Shown piece by piece: positions 51,368 to 60,095 of a stretch of DNA of 64,000 nt. Below the pieces are notes generated by a model. The model was not told the DNA's origin, searched no databases, and was given only the letters and a program-made list of their open reading frames with translations. The stretch spans positions 186,001 to 250,000 of the forward strand of contig NZ_VRMG01000008.1 in the NCBI RefSeq assembly GCF_008040105.1. Direction: 5' to 3'. This stretch comes from Lacisediminihabitans profunda (GTDB taxonomy: Bacteria; Actinomycetota; Actinomycetes; Actinomycetales; Microbacteriaceae). Numbering within the stretch: the stretch's first letter is position 1; every line of letters begins with the position of its first letter. A program made the translations under genes and the position numbers.

Positions 51368-52710
51368 GGGCCTACCTCCGATCCTTGCGCGGTCGCATCA
51401 CCCTCGTCACCGTGAGTGTCGCGATGCTCGCCGTTCTCGCCACCGGCCTCATCTCCCTGCAACTCGTACGGGTGTCGACCATCAACGAGGCGAAGGCCCA
51501 GCTTGCCGCCCAGGCGGAGGTGCTGAGCAAGCTTCGCGCGGCGGCCACCATCGGCGACCTGAGCGATCGGGTGAAACTCGCCCTCGGCGACACGGATGTG
51601 GCGCTCGTTCGCCGAAACGGTCAGGTGGTCGGCGGAGCGGCCGCCTACATCGACCGGGCGATGGTGCGGCGACTGCTGCGCGGGAATCCGGTGTCCACGG
51701 TGCGGCGCAGCGACGGCGAGACGGTGGTGATCGAGGGCCGGGCGACGCCGTCCGGAGCGGCGATCGTGCTCGTGCGCTCGCAGGCGAGCCTCGAGCGCAC
51801 GACCCAGCAGACGGCCGGTCGCATCCTGATCGCCCTCCTCGTGGGGATCTTCCTCGCGGTGATCGCCGGTGCCCTGCTCGCCCGGTGGATCGCGAAACCG
51901 CTGGTGACGACCGCGGCGACGGCGCGAAGAATGGCCGCCGGCGAACGCGGCCTGCCGATCACCGCGCACCGTCCGACCGAGATCGCCGATGTCGCGGATG
52001 CCCTGGCCAGCCTCGACCATGCCCTCACCACGAGCGAGGGCCGGCAGCGGGAGTTCCTGCTGTCGATCTCGCACGAGCTGCGCACACCGCTCACGGCCGT
52101 GCGCGGGTACGGGGAGGCGATGACCGACGGCCTCATCCACGAGGCGGACATCGCCTCGGTGGGCGCGACCCTCGTCGCGGAGACCGAACGCCTCGATCGC
52201 TTCGTGGCCGATCTGCTCGAGCTTGCGAGGCTCGAGGCCGACGACTTCGTGATCCACCGTCAGGCGCTCGACGTCGCCGCCCTGCTCGACGAGGCCGGCC
52301 AGGCGTGGCTCGGCCGCTGCGCGACCCTCGGCGTGGCGCTGGCGGTCACCGCCGACCACACGACGATCGTCACGGACGGACGGCGGGTGCGCCAGGTGCT
52401 CGACGGGCTCGTCGAGAACGCGCTCCGGGTGACTCCGGCCGGCGCCGGAGTGCAGTTGCACGCCCGCACGGAGGGGACGGATGTCGTGCTCGAGGTGCGC
52501 GACGGTGGCCCCGGCCTGAGCGCCGACGACCTGCGGGTCGCCTTCGAACGCGGGGCGCTGCACGCGCGATACCGCGACATCCGCCCGGTGGGCACCGGGC
52601 TCGGGCTCTCGATCGCCTCGCGGCTGGTGTCCCGGCTGGGCGGCAGCATCGTCGCGGGAAACGCGCCGGGCGGCGGAGCGGTCTTCATCGTGCGGCTCCC
52701 CGCGGCGTAG
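51364..52710 (+). CDS. Sensor histidine kinase
   Basis: A 448-residue membrane kinase. Two membrane segments (about 12-34 and 155-178) flank a roughly 120-residue extracytoplasmic domain. A HAMP linker (WIAKPLVTTAATARRMAAGE) leads to the dimerisation domain with SISHELRTPLTAVRGYG (phospho-His near 236) and the ATPase domain (VLDGLVENALRVTP, VRDGGPGLS, GTGLGLSIASRLV). It is translationally coupled to the response regulator. The signal is unknown. Confidence 0.94.
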   Translation: MRAYLRSLRGRITLVTVSVAMLAVLATGLISLQLVRVSTINEAKAQLAAQAEVLSKLRAAATIGDLSDRVKLALGDTDVALVRRNGQVVGGAAAYIDRAMVRRLLRGNPVSTVRRSDGETVVIEGRATPSGAAIVLVRSQASLERTTQQTAGRILIALLVGIFLAVIAGALLARWIAKPLVTTAATARRMAAGERGLPITAHRPTEIADVADALASLDHALTTSEGRQREFLLSISHELRTPLTAVRGYGEAMTDGLIHEADIASVGATLVAETERLDRFVADLLELARLEADDFVIHRQALDVAALLDEAGQAWLGRCATLGVALAVTADHTTIVTDGRRVRQVLDGLVENALRVTPAGAGVQLHARTEGTDVVLEVRDGGPGLSADDLRVAFERGALHARYRDIRPVGTGLGLSIASRLVSRLGGSIVAGNAPGGGAVFIVRLPAA

Positions 52711-52735
52711 GCCCGCCCTTGCACTCTCGGCGTGG

Positions 52736-52905
<170 letters not shown>

Positions 52906-53006
52906 CGTGCATAACTCCTGCAATTCACCTGGCGTAGCCGACCAACACCCCGAATACGCGGGAGCGTCACGACCCTGCCCGCCGAACTGCAGGAGTTATG
53001 CACGCC
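52906..53006. repeat. Palindromic repeat, family C, copy 2
   Basis: CGTGCATAACTCCTGCAATTC-type left end and CTGCAGGAGTTATGCACGC right end form a perfect 14-bp inverted terminus around a 60-bp interior. The ends match copy 1 upstream of smc. Confidence 0.75.
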
Positions 53007-53090
53007 GCGGCGGCGGGATGCCGCACAGCGGCACTCCGCGGCGGCGGGATGCCGCACCGGCGAGATGCCGGGGCGGCGGGATACCTCAGG
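53005..53090. repeat. GC-rich tandem repeat downstream of mutM
   Basis: CCGCGGCGGCGGGATGCCGC and two further bases occur at 53005-53026 and again at 53036-53057, a 31-bp period, with a degenerate third unit. It lies between family C copy 2 and the mutM stop. Confidence 0.6.
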
Positions 53091-53102
53091 CCAGTTCGCC
53101 GC

Positions 53103-54161
53103 TCAGCGCAGCCGCTGGCAGAAGGCGCAGAGATGCGAATTGCGGTTCATGAACGACTCGCGCACCATCAGCCGTCCGCAGCGCGGGCACTCCTCGCCCT
53201 GCCGCCCGTACGCGTTCAGCGAGTGCGAGAAGTAGCCGGATGCCCCGTTCACGTTCACGTACTGGGCGTCGAAGCTCGTGCCGCCCTCCGCGAGCGCCTT
53301 GCCGAGCACGAGCCGCACCTCGGCGAGGAGCGAGCGTGCGCGGGCGCGGCTCAGGCTGGCCGTCGGCTGGTCGTAGTGGATGCGGGCCGCCCAGAGCGAC
53401 TCGTCCGCGTAGATGTTGCCGACGCCGCTGATGAGGGTCTGGTCGAGCAGGGCGCGCTTGATGCCGGTCTTGCGTTTCGCGAGGGCCGTGAAGAACTGCG
53501 CGTCGGAGAATGCCGGGTCGAGCGGATCACGGGCGATATGGGCGACCTGGCTGGGCACCAGAGCCGCCTCGCCGCCGAACCCGCCCGGGCGCCCGTCCGG
53601 CGTGCGCACGAGGTCGTCGATTGCCATCGATCCGAAGATCCGCTGGTCCACGAAGTCGACGCGCAACGAACCGAGTCGGTCCTGGTCCAGATCCAGCCTG
53701 ATTCGCAGGAGCGCGTCATCCGGTTGCCCGACATCGCGCAGAAGCACCTGCCCGCTCATGCCGAGGTGCACCACGAGAGCCTCTGCCCCCGCCGAAAACG
53801 CAGGAGATTCTTCGTCGACGGCGGCGTATGCCGGCTGGGGCGCCGTTTCGAGGCGAATCTCCTGCGTTTTCAGAGAGCCGGGAGCCGCGGGACCCGCGAG
53901 AGAGCCGGGAGCCGCGGGAGAGCCGGGAGCCGCGGGAGACGCGGCAGCGGATGCGGCGGCCAGCGGCAGCCAGAGGAACTTGCCGCGGCGAACCGCCCCG
54001 GTGATAGTGCGTCCGGTGAGCCGGTCGATGAAGTCCTCGCTCGGGCCGTTGTGGCGGCGAAGCGAGCGCTCATCGAAGACGGTCACGGCGCGAACTGTCG
54101 CCCCGGTGACCGCCGGCTCGAGGCCAGCCCGAACCACCTCTACCTCGGGAAGCTCCGGCAC
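53103..54161 (-). CDS. mutM: Formamidopyrimidine-DNA glycosylase with an internal repeat-encoded insert
   Basis: A 352-residue Fpg/MutM, longer than the usual 270-300. It removes 8-oxoguanine. GTG 54161 gives PELPEVEVVRAGLEP (catalytic Pro and Glu); the beta-sandwich lysine is in RRGKFLWLPL. The H2TH region is DQTLISGVGNIYADE and the zinc finger is CPRCGR with HLCAFCQR. Residues about 72-123 are extra: AAPGS-type repeats followed by LKTQEIRLE, encoded by an 18-bp tandem repeat and a family D palindrome. Family members go directly from LWLPL to ALVVHLGMSGQ. It is two bases downstream of rnc. Confidence 0.94.
   Translation of the reverse strand: MPELPEVEVVRAGLEPAVTGATVRAVTVFDERSLRRHNGPSEDFIDRLTGRTITGAVRRGKFLWLPLAAASAAASPAAPGSPAAPGSLAGPAAPGSLKTQEIRLETAPQPAYAAVDEESPAFSAGAEALVVHLGMSGQVLLRDVGQPDDALLRIRLDLDQDRLGSLRVDFVDQRIFGSMAIDDLVRTPDGRPGGFGGEAALVPSQVAHIARDPLDPAFSDAQFFTALAKRKTGIKRALLDQTLISGVGNIYADESLWAARIHYDQPTASLSRARARSLLAEVRLVLGKALAEGGTSFDAQYVNVNGASGYFSHSLNAYGRQGEECPRCGRLMVRESFMNRNSHLCAFCQRLR
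53791..53873. repeat. Palindromic repeat, family D, copy 2, inside mutM
   Basis: GCCGAAAACGCAGGAGATTC (53791-53810) and GAATCTCCTGCGTTTTCAG (53855-53873) form an inverted repeat of about 18 bp. It is in frame in mutM. The ends match those after map (19993) and near 31912. Confidence 0.75.
53873..53940. repeat. 18-bp tandem repeat inside mutM
   Basis: Three copies of GAGAGCCGGGAGCCGCGG, one interrupted by a few bases, directly abut the family D element and encode PAAPGS-type repeats in MutM. Confidence 0.7.
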
Positions 54162-54163
54162 GC

Positions 54164-54859
54164 TCAGTCGGACTGCGACAGGGCGGTCCAGGCGTCGAGC
54201 GCCGCCGCCATTTCCGCTTGCTTCTTGCTCGTGCCGTCGCCCTCGGCCACGTCTATACCGCCGAGGGACACGGTGGCGTGGAAGCGCTTCGAGTGATCCG
54301 GTCCGCTGTCCGTCACCTCGTAGCGCGGGAGGCCACGGCCTGTCCGGGCCGCCAGTTCCTGCAGGCTCGTCTTGGGATCCATCGCCGCGCCGAACCGCTC
54401 CGGGTTGGTGAGCAGTGGACGGATGAGCCGCAGCACGAGTTCGGTGGCGGCCTCGCCGCCGGCGTCGATGTACGCGGCACCGATCACCGCTTCCACCGTG
54501 TCGGCGAGAATCGAAGACTTGTCGCGACCGCCGGTGAGCTCTTCACCGCGGCCGAGACGGATGTGCCTGCCGAGCCCGATCTCGCGGGCCACCTCGGCGA
54601 GCGCCAGGGAACTCACCAGGCTGGCCCGACGCTTGGCGAGTTCGCCCTCGTCGAGGTCGGGGTTCTCCCGAAACAGCATCACCGTGACGGCCTGGCCGAG
54701 AATCGAGTCGCCAAGGAACTCGAGGCGCTCGTTGTGCGCGACGCCACCGTGCTCGTACGCGTACGAGCGGTGCGTCAAGGCGAGCTCGAGTAGGTCCGGA
54801 CTGACGCTGACGGCGAGGAACTCGACGAGTTCGCCCCGTGTTTCGCTAGTGCCCGGCAT
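54164..54859 (-). CDS. rnc: Ribonuclease III
   Basis: A 231-residue RNase III that processes rRNA precursors and double-stranded RNA. The signature [12 protein letters not shown] (with [10 protein letters not shown]) and the second acidic cluster [15 protein letters not shown] define the nuclease. The C-terminal dsRNA-binding domain runs [20 protein letters not shown] to [18 protein letters not shown] 54859 follows a GGAG. Gene order yceD-rpmF-rnc-mutM is conserved, as is its usual position upstream of smc. Confidence 0.95.
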   Translation of the reverse strand: MPGTSETRGELVEFLAVSVSPDLLELALTHRSYAYEHGGVAHNERLEFLGDSILGQAVTVMLFRENPDLDEGELAKRRASLVSSLALAEVAREIGLGRHIRLGRGEELTGGRDKSSILADTVEAVIGAAYIDAGGEAATELVLRLIRPLLTNPERFGAAMDPKTSLQELAARTGRGLPRYEVTDSGPDHSKRFHATVSLGGIDVAEGDGTSKKQAEMAAALDAWTALSQSD

Positions 54860-54888
54860 CGATCGCTCCGTCAGAGCAAGCGAGTGGA

Positions 54889-55092
54889 CTAAACGTCCGC
54901 TACCTTGCGACCCTTGTACTCCATGTACAGCGGGGCGCCGGTGGAGTCTTCGACAACCTTCGCGCGGTGCGGGAGGCTGTAGGTGGTCTTGCCGCCTTCG
55001 ACGGTCTTGACCAGGGTCGGCGGGGTGGCCTTCCACTGGGCGCGACGCGCACGGGTGCTGGCGCGTGACATCTTGCGCTTCGGAACTGCCAT
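54889..55092 (-). CDS. rpmF: 50S ribosomal protein L32
   Basis: A 67-residue L32: [20 protein letters not shown] is diagnostic. It lacks the paired cysteines of zinc-binding L32, as usual in many actinobacteria. AGAGATAGT precedes the ATG. It lies between yceD and rnc, its standard context. Confidence 0.96.
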   Translation of the reverse strand: MAVPKRKMSRASTRARRAQWKATPPTLVKTVEGGKTTYSLPHRAKVVEDSTGAPLYMEYKGRKVADV

Positions 55093-55107
55093 GACTATCT
55101 CTTTTCT

Positions 55108-55665
55108 CTACTCGACGCCGCTTGCAGCATCGGTTACATCTGGGGTGGTGGTGTCTGCCAAGTCACCGAGCGCAGCCCACCGTGGATCGATGGGAGCCTC
55201 GTGCTCGTGGCCCGGGTTGTCGAGTAGTCGCACCCCACACTGCGGGCACAGACCGAGGCAATCTTCTTGACAGACCGGTTGGAACGGCAGTGAAAGCACC
55301 ACCGCATCCCTGACTACGGGTTCGAGGTCAATCGTGTCCTCGTGAACCTCGTATTCAAAAGCTTCGTCTGAAGAATACGCGAAAAGCTCCTGGATTTCGA
55401 CCTGAACGGGTTGTTCGATGTCGATCAGGCAGCGACCGCACTCGCCGGCGGCCGTTCCCTCGATGTCCGCGCTCACCAGAATGCCGTCGTGGAGAGACTC
55501 CATGCGCAGGTCGATTCGCAGCTCGCTGCCCTGTTTCACGCCGATCATGGCGTTGCCGAAGGACTCGGGCACGATCACGTCGAGGGTACGCTCACGCATC
55601 TCGCCGGGGCGGTGCATGAGGTCGTACACGTCGACGGTGTATGGGGTCTTGATCACGTGAGGCAC
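55108..55665 (-). CDS. yceD: YceD/DUF177-family protein
   Basis: A 185-residue DUF177 protein. Segments [20 protein letters not shown] and [19 protein letters not shown] are diagnostic, the two Cys pairs suggesting metal binding. In plants and bacteria the family is linked to 23S rRNA and L32 biogenesis. GTG 55665 is preceded by TAAACT and exactly six bases, a probable leaderless start. Confidence 0.92.
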   Translation of the reverse strand: MPHVIKTPYTVDVYDLMHRPGEMRERTLDVIVPESFGNAMIGVKQGSELRIDLRMESLHDGILVSADIEGTAAGECGRCLIDIEQPVQVEIQELFAYSSDEAFEYEVHEDTIDLEPVVRDAVVLSLPFQPVCQEDCLGLCPQCGVRLLDNPGHEHEAPIDPRWAALGDLADTTTPDVTDAASGVE

Positions 55666-55671
55666 CCAACG

Positions 55672-55677
55672 AGTTTA
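55672..55677 (-). promoter_or_regulatory. -10 hexamer of yceD (leaderless)
   Basis: TAAACT on the minus strand, six bases before GTG 55665. Confidence 0.5.
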
Positions 55678-55704
55678 CGCGAGCCGCGGGTCCGACCTTC
55701 GTCC

Positions 55705-55792
55705 CCTTCCGAAATCCATGCATTCCTGCCCGACTCGCCGCTTGCCGACGCATCCGGGCGGCGTGTCGCCGGAATTGCATGGATTTCGGAAG
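55705..55792. repeat. Palindromic repeat, family E
   Basis: CTTCCGAAATCCATGCATTC and, at the right end, GGAATTGCATGGATTTCGGAAG form a nearly perfect inverted repeat of about 20 bp around a 45-bp interior. A purine-rich GAAGCA/GAAGCG run follows to about 55830. It fills the gap between yceD and the aminotransferase stop. Only one copy is in the window. Confidence 0.7.
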
Positions 55793-55873
55793 CAGAAGCG
55801 GAAGCAGAAGCGGAAGGAGAAGCGAAAGTCGGGCGGAACTCGGAACGCGGACCTCGGAACTCGGCGGGCGACG

Positions 55874-57202
55874 CTATTCGACCGCGGTGAACGCCTCGTC
55901 GTAGATCTCGAGGGCGCGAGCCACCTCGTCCGCCGTCACGATGCACGGCGGCACGACGTGGATGCGGTTGTCCGCCGCGAACGGCAGCAGCCCGCGCGAC
56001 ATGAGTTCGCCCTTGAGCCGGGCGATCACGGCCCCGGAGACGGGATTGCGGGTGTCCGGGTCGTCCACGAGGTCCAGGGCCCAGAAGACGCCGAGGCCGC
56101 GCACCTCGCCGATCATCGGATGCTTGCGCGCCAGCTCCGCGAGTCCGGGCTCGAGGTGGTCGCTGCCGATCACCCGGGCGTGGTCGATGATCCCCTCGTC
56201 GTCCATCGCGTCGATCGAGGCGACGATGGACGCCATGGCGAGCGGATGCCCCGAGTAGGTGAGCCCGCCGGGGAACACGACGTCGTCGAACGCGTTGGCG
56301 ATCGACTCCGAGATGATCACCCCGCCGGTGGGCACGTAGCCGGAGTTGACGCCCTTCGCGAAGGTGACGAGGTCGGGCTTCCAGTTGCCCTCCTCGCGCG
56401 AGAATCCCTGCCAGGAGAACCACTCGCCGGTGCGGCCGAACCCGGACATCACCTCGTCGAGGATGAGCAGGATGCCGTACTTGTCCGCGAGCGCCCGCAC
56501 GCCCTCGAGGTAGCCGGGCGGCGGCACGAGCACGCCGGCCGTTCCCGGGACCCCCTCGAGCAGGATCGCCGCGATCGTGGACTGGCCCTCGGACACGATC
56601 ATCCGCTCCAGGTGGTGCAGCGCGCGCTCGCACTCCTGCTCCGGCGAGTCAGACCAGAACTCGGACCGGTAGGCGAACGGCCCGAAGAAGTGCACGTGTC
56701 CGCGGGCGAACTCGTTGGGCATCCGTCGCCAGTCCCCCGTTGCCACGATCGCCGCTCCGGTGTTGCCGTGGTACGACCGGTATTGCGAGAGCACCTTGTC
56801 GCGTCCGGTCACGAGCCGCGCCATGCGGATGGCGTTCTCGTTGGCGTCGGCACCACCGTTGGTGAAGAAGACCTTGCTGAACGGCCGGCCGGCCTTGGCC
56901 AGGATGCGCTTGGCCGCCTCGCCGCGCGCGAGGTTCGCGTGGGCCGGGGCGACCATCGTGAGGGTGTCGGCCTGCGCCTTGATGGCCGCGACGACCCTCG
57001 GATGCTGGTGCCCGATGTTCATGTTCACGAGCTGGCTCGAGAAGTCGAGATAGTGATTGCCGTCGAAGTCCCAGACGGTGGAGGCGAGCGCCCCCGCGAT
57101 CACGAAGGGCTTCAGCGCCCCCTGGGCGGACCAGGAGTGGAAGACGTGGGAGCGGTCGAGTTCGTAGGCGTGTTCGCCGGCCGCGGGGTCGAGAATGTTC
57201 AT
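55874..57202 (-). CDS. Class III (omega) aminotransferase, probably beta-alanine:pyruvate type
   Basis: A 442-residue PLP-dependent aminotransferase. FVIAGALASTVWDFDGNHYL opens the catalytic part; FFTNGGADANENAIRMARL, SYHGNTGAA, ILDEVMSGFGRTG and the PLP lysine in LVTFAKGVNSGY (about 280) are signature stretches. It is the last gene of the pyrimidine cluster, so beta-alanine (the uracil product) or 3-aminoisobutyrate (from thymine) is the likely donor, giving malonate or methylmalonate semialdehyde. ATG 57202 was chosen at the conserved N-terminus. Confidence 0.9.
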   Translation of the reverse strand: MNILDPAAGEHAYELDRSHVFHSWSAQGALKPFVIAGALASTVWDFDGNHYLDFSSQLVNMNIGHQHPRVVAAIKAQADTLTMVAPAHANLARGEAAKRILAKAGRPFSKVFFTNGGADANENAIRMARLVTGRDKVLSQYRSYHGNTGAAIVATGDWRRMPNEFARGHVHFFGPFAYRSEFWSDSPEQECERALHHLERMIVSEGQSTIAAILLEGVPGTAGVLVPPPGYLEGVRALADKYGILLILDEVMSGFGRTGEWFSWQGFSREEGNWKPDLVTFAKGVNSGYVPTGGVIISESIANAFDDVVFPGGLTYSGHPLAMASIVASIDAMDDEGIIDHARVIGSDHLEPGLAELARKHPMIGEVRGLGVFWALDLVDDPDTRNPVSGAVIARLKGELMSRGLLPFAADNRIHVVPPCIVTADEVARALEIYDEAFTAVE

Positions 57203-57262
57203 GGCTGCCTTTGTGAGCGGTGCGGGGGCCGAAGACGGCCCCCGCACCAGACTAGTGAGTTG

Positions 57263-58414
57263 TTACTTGCCACCCTCGGCGAGGGTGACGTCGATGGGCT
57301 TGAAGTTCGCGCCCGTGGTGTCGACGTTCTCGGACTTGAGTTCGCCGAGCGCCTTCTTGATGTAGGTGTTGGTGTAGGCGTCGGAGTCCGGCGCCTTGGT
57401 GATCACTGTCGAGCCCTCGAGGTTCTTGGCATCCATCGCGACCCCGACCGTGCGCTTCCAGTCGGCGGCGTTGATGACCCCGATTCCGTCCGGGGACGGC
57501 CAGATGAGCTTGTTGACCTCGTTGGTCTGCCAGAGCTGGTGGCTAGTGCCGAGCTTCGTTCCGTAGGAGACCACGATGTCCGCGGCCTTCTGCGGGTTGT
57601 CCCTGGCGTAGATCCAGCCCTTGATCACGGCCTTGAGGAACTTGACCGTTGTCGCCTGGTACGCCTTGTCGCTGGAGAGTTTCGCGGTGTTGGCCCAGAT
57701 CGCGTCCTGAAGCATCGCCGTTCCCTCCTTGTTCCAGTCGATCACGTTGAGGTCGCTCGCCTTGTAGAGCTCGCCCGTCGCCGGGTTCTTCGTCTCCAGG
57801 ATCTGCGCGTACTCGTTGTAGACCATGGCCTGCGCGGCATCGATGTCGCCGGAGAGCAGGGCGCTCTCGTCGAAGTTCTGCTGCACCAGGGTCACGTCCT
57901 TGGCCGGGTTGAGCTTCGCCTTTGTCATTCCAGCGAACAGCTCGAACTCGTTGCCGAAGCCCCAGTTGCCCACCTTCTTGCCCTTGAGATCGGCGGCGCT
58001 CGTGATGTTCGCCTTCTTCATCGACACCTGGAGGGTTCCCGAGCGCTGGTAGATCTGGCCGACGTCGGTAATGCCGGCGCCCTGCTCGCGGGACGCAAGC
58101 GCCTTCGGAACCCAGGCGATCGCGAAGTCGGCCTGGTTGTTGGCGAGGACGGTCTGCGGCACGATGTCCGTTCCGCCCTCGAGGATGGTGACGTCGAGTC
58201 CCTCATCCTTGAAGTAGCCCTGCTTGAGCGCCGCGTAGTACCCGGCGAACTGCGCCTGGGCGAACCACTGGAGCTGCAGCTTCACCGGGGTGAGCGCCCC
58301 GGATGTCGCGCTGGACGAAGCGGATGGTGTTGACGTGGAGCATGCGCTGAGCATCAGGGCGGCGGTTGCGGCCATCGCCGCAGCGCCGAGCACGACTCTT
58401 CTGCTGGGTTTCAT
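57263..58414 (-). CDS. NMT1/ThiY-type ABC substrate-binding lipoprotein (pyrimidine importer)
   Basis: A 383-residue lipoprotein; lipobox LSAC, Cys25. VKLQLQWFAQAQFAGYYAAL, GYFKDEGLDVTILEGGTDIV, VGNWGFGNEFELFAGMTKAK and the C-terminal TNTYIKKALGELK match the ThiY/RutA-cluster type binders for pyrimidines or their precursors. AAGGAGA precedes ATG 58414. Ligand inferred from neighbours: uracil, thymine or a hydantoin. Confidence 0.88.
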   Translation of the reverse strand: MKPSRRVVLGAAAMAATAALMLSACSTSTPSASSSATSGALTPVKLQLQWFAQAQFAGYYAALKQGYFKDEGLDVTILEGGTDIVPQTVLANNQADFAIAWVPKALASREQGAGITDVGQIYQRSGTLQVSMKKANITSAADLKGKKVGNWGFGNEFELFAGMTKAKLNPAKDVTLVQQNFDESALLSGDIDAAQAMVYNEYAQILETKNPATGELYKASDLNVIDWNKEGTAMLQDAIWANTAKLSSDKAYQATTVKFLKAVIKGWIYARDNPQKAADIVVSYGTKLGTSHQLWQTNEVNKLIWPSPDGIGVINAADWKRTVGVAMDAKNLEGSTVITKAPDSDAYTNTYIKKALGELKSENVDTTGANFKPIDVTLAEGGK

Positions 58415-58500
58415 TCGATCTCTCCTTGGCTGTGATGGAAGGTGCTGGTGCTTTCTTTCTGGTGCCCCCTGACGCCGTCGGCAGGGTGACGCTGGGGAGG

Positions 58501-59259
58501 TCAGGTCCTCCGACGCGAGGCGAGCCTCTCGAGGACGAGCGTGACGCCGTAGAAGACGACACCGAGCAGAATCGCGGCGAACACGTAGGCCCAGGCCCGC
58601 GGGTACGCGCTGTTGGCCGCCGCGGAGGTGATGCGCGAGCCGAGCCCGTTCTGCAGGCCACCGAAGTACTCGGCCACGATCGCGGAGATCACCGCGAGCG
58701 ACGACGCGATGTTGAGGCCGGTGAACACGTACGGCAGGGCCCCCGGGATGGTCACGGTGCGGGAGATCTGCCAGTTGGAGGCCGCATAGGCCCGCATCAG
58801 GTCGCGATGCACCGGCTTCACCTGGCGCAGCCCGCGAACGGTGTTGATGAAGACCGGCACGAACACGACGATCGCCACGATCACCCGCCGCGGTGTCTCG
58901 CTCGTGGCCCCGAACATGCTGCCGAGGATGGGCGCGAGAGCCACGATCGGCACGACGGCGACGGCCGCCACGATGGGGGCGATGAGCTCGTCGACCACCG
59001 GCAGGCGGGAGGCGAGAAGCGCGATGAGGATGGCGATCACCGCCCCGATGACAAGCCCGACGAGGGCATTCGTGCCGGTCGCCACCGTGGCGGGCACGAA
59101 GAGCGGACCGATGAGCTGCACCTGCGTCCAGATGGCGAGCGGCGACGGGAGCAGGTAGGGCTGGATGCCCGCGAGCTGCACCACGAGCTGCCACGCGATC
59201 AGCGCGAGCACGCCGAGCAGCACGGGCGGCAGCACCCGGCGCACGATCACCGAGTTCAT
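58501..59259 (-). CDS. ABC transporter permease 2 (SsuC/TauC type)
   Basis: A 252-residue permease with about six segments (VLPPVLLGVLALIAWQLVVQ, LVGLVIGAVIAILIALLASR). The EAA region is GLRQVKPVHRDLMRAYAASN followed by WQISRTVTIPGALPYVFTGL. The ATG overlaps the ATPase stop (ATGA). Works with the 60 kb permease as a heterodimer. Confidence 0.91.
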   Translation of the reverse strand: MNSVIVRRVLPPVLLGVLALIAWQLVVQLAGIQPYLLPSPLAIWTQVQLIGPLFVPATVATGTNALVGLVIGAVIAILIALLASRLPVVDELIAPIVAAVAVVPIVALAPILGSMFGATSETPRRVIVAIVVFVPVFINTVRGLRQVKPVHRDLMRAYAASNWQISRTVTIPGALPYVFTGLNIASSLAVISAIVAEYFGGLQNGLGSRITSAAANSAYPRAWAYVFAAILLGVVFYGVTLVLERLASRRRT

Positions 59260-60095
59260 CGAGACTCCACCCCGCGCACCGCGGACGCCGCCGGCGCGCC
59301 GTGCAGGGCCTCGCGAACGGCCGTGACCCCGGCGAAGAACCGCGAGTCTTCGCGCAGCAGTTCGCCGCGGTCGTCGCCGAGGGCCACGGGCACGATCTCG
59401 CGGATGCGGCCGGGGCGCGGGCTCATCACGACCACGCGGTCACTCAGGAAGACCGCCTCGGGGATGGAGTGGGTCACGAAGACGACGGCCGCCCCGGTCT
59501 CGGCGCAGATGCGCACGAGCTCGGACTGCATCCGCTCCCTCGTCATCTCATCGAGCGCGCCGAACGGCTCGTCCATGAGCAGCAGTCGGGGCTTCTCGGC
59601 GAGCGACCTCGCGATGGCCACTCGCTGCTGCATCCCGCCGGAGAGCTGCTCGGGGTATTTGTCACCGAAGTCGGAGAGCCCGACGAGGGAGAGCAGCTCC
59701 GCCACCCGGTCGCGGCGCTCGCGGGCCCCGAAGCGATGCAGCGCGAGCGGCAGCTCGATGTTCGCGGCGACCGAACGCCACGGCAGCAGGCCGGCGCTCT
59801 GGAATGCGATGCCGTAGTCCTGATCGATGCGCGCCTGGCGGGCGGTCTTGCCGAACACCGACACCGTGCCGGCCGTCGGCTCGTCCAGATCCCCGATCAG
59901 GCGGAGGAGCGTGGACTTGCCGCACCCGGATGGGCCGATGAGGGAGACGAATTCGCCGGGCGAGACGGTGAGGCTCACGTCGTCGAGGGCGACGACGGTG
60001 CCGTCGCCCTGGCTCTTGGCGCGCTTCGACCCCGTTCCCGCGAAGGTCTTCGTGACGCCGACGATCTCCACGGCGTGCTGGCTGGAGTCGGTCAT
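59256..60095 (-). CDS. ABC transporter ATPase (SsuB/TauB type)
   Basis: A 279-residue ATPase. Walker A LIGPSGCGKSTLLRLIG, signature YPEQLSGGMQQRVAIARSLA, Walker B LLLMDEPFGALDEMTRERM and H-loop VVFVTHSIPEAVFLSD. A roughly ten-residue insert rich in charged residues (GSKRAKSQGDG) sits before the core. It overlaps both permease genes by four bases. Confidence 0.93.
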   Translation of the reverse strand: MTDSSQHAVEIVGVTKTFAGTGSKRAKSQGDGTVVALDDVSLTVSPGEFVSLIGPSGCGKSTLLRLIGDLDEPTAGTVSVFGKTARQARIDQDYGIAFQSAGLLPWRSVAANIELPLALHRFGARERRDRVAELLSLVGLSDFGDKYPEQLSGGMQQRVAIARSLAEKPRLLLMDEPFGALDEMTRERMQSELVRICAETGAAVVFVTHSIPEAVFLSDRVVVMSPRPGRIREIVPVALGDDRGELLREDSRFFAGVTAVREALHGAPAASAVRGVESR

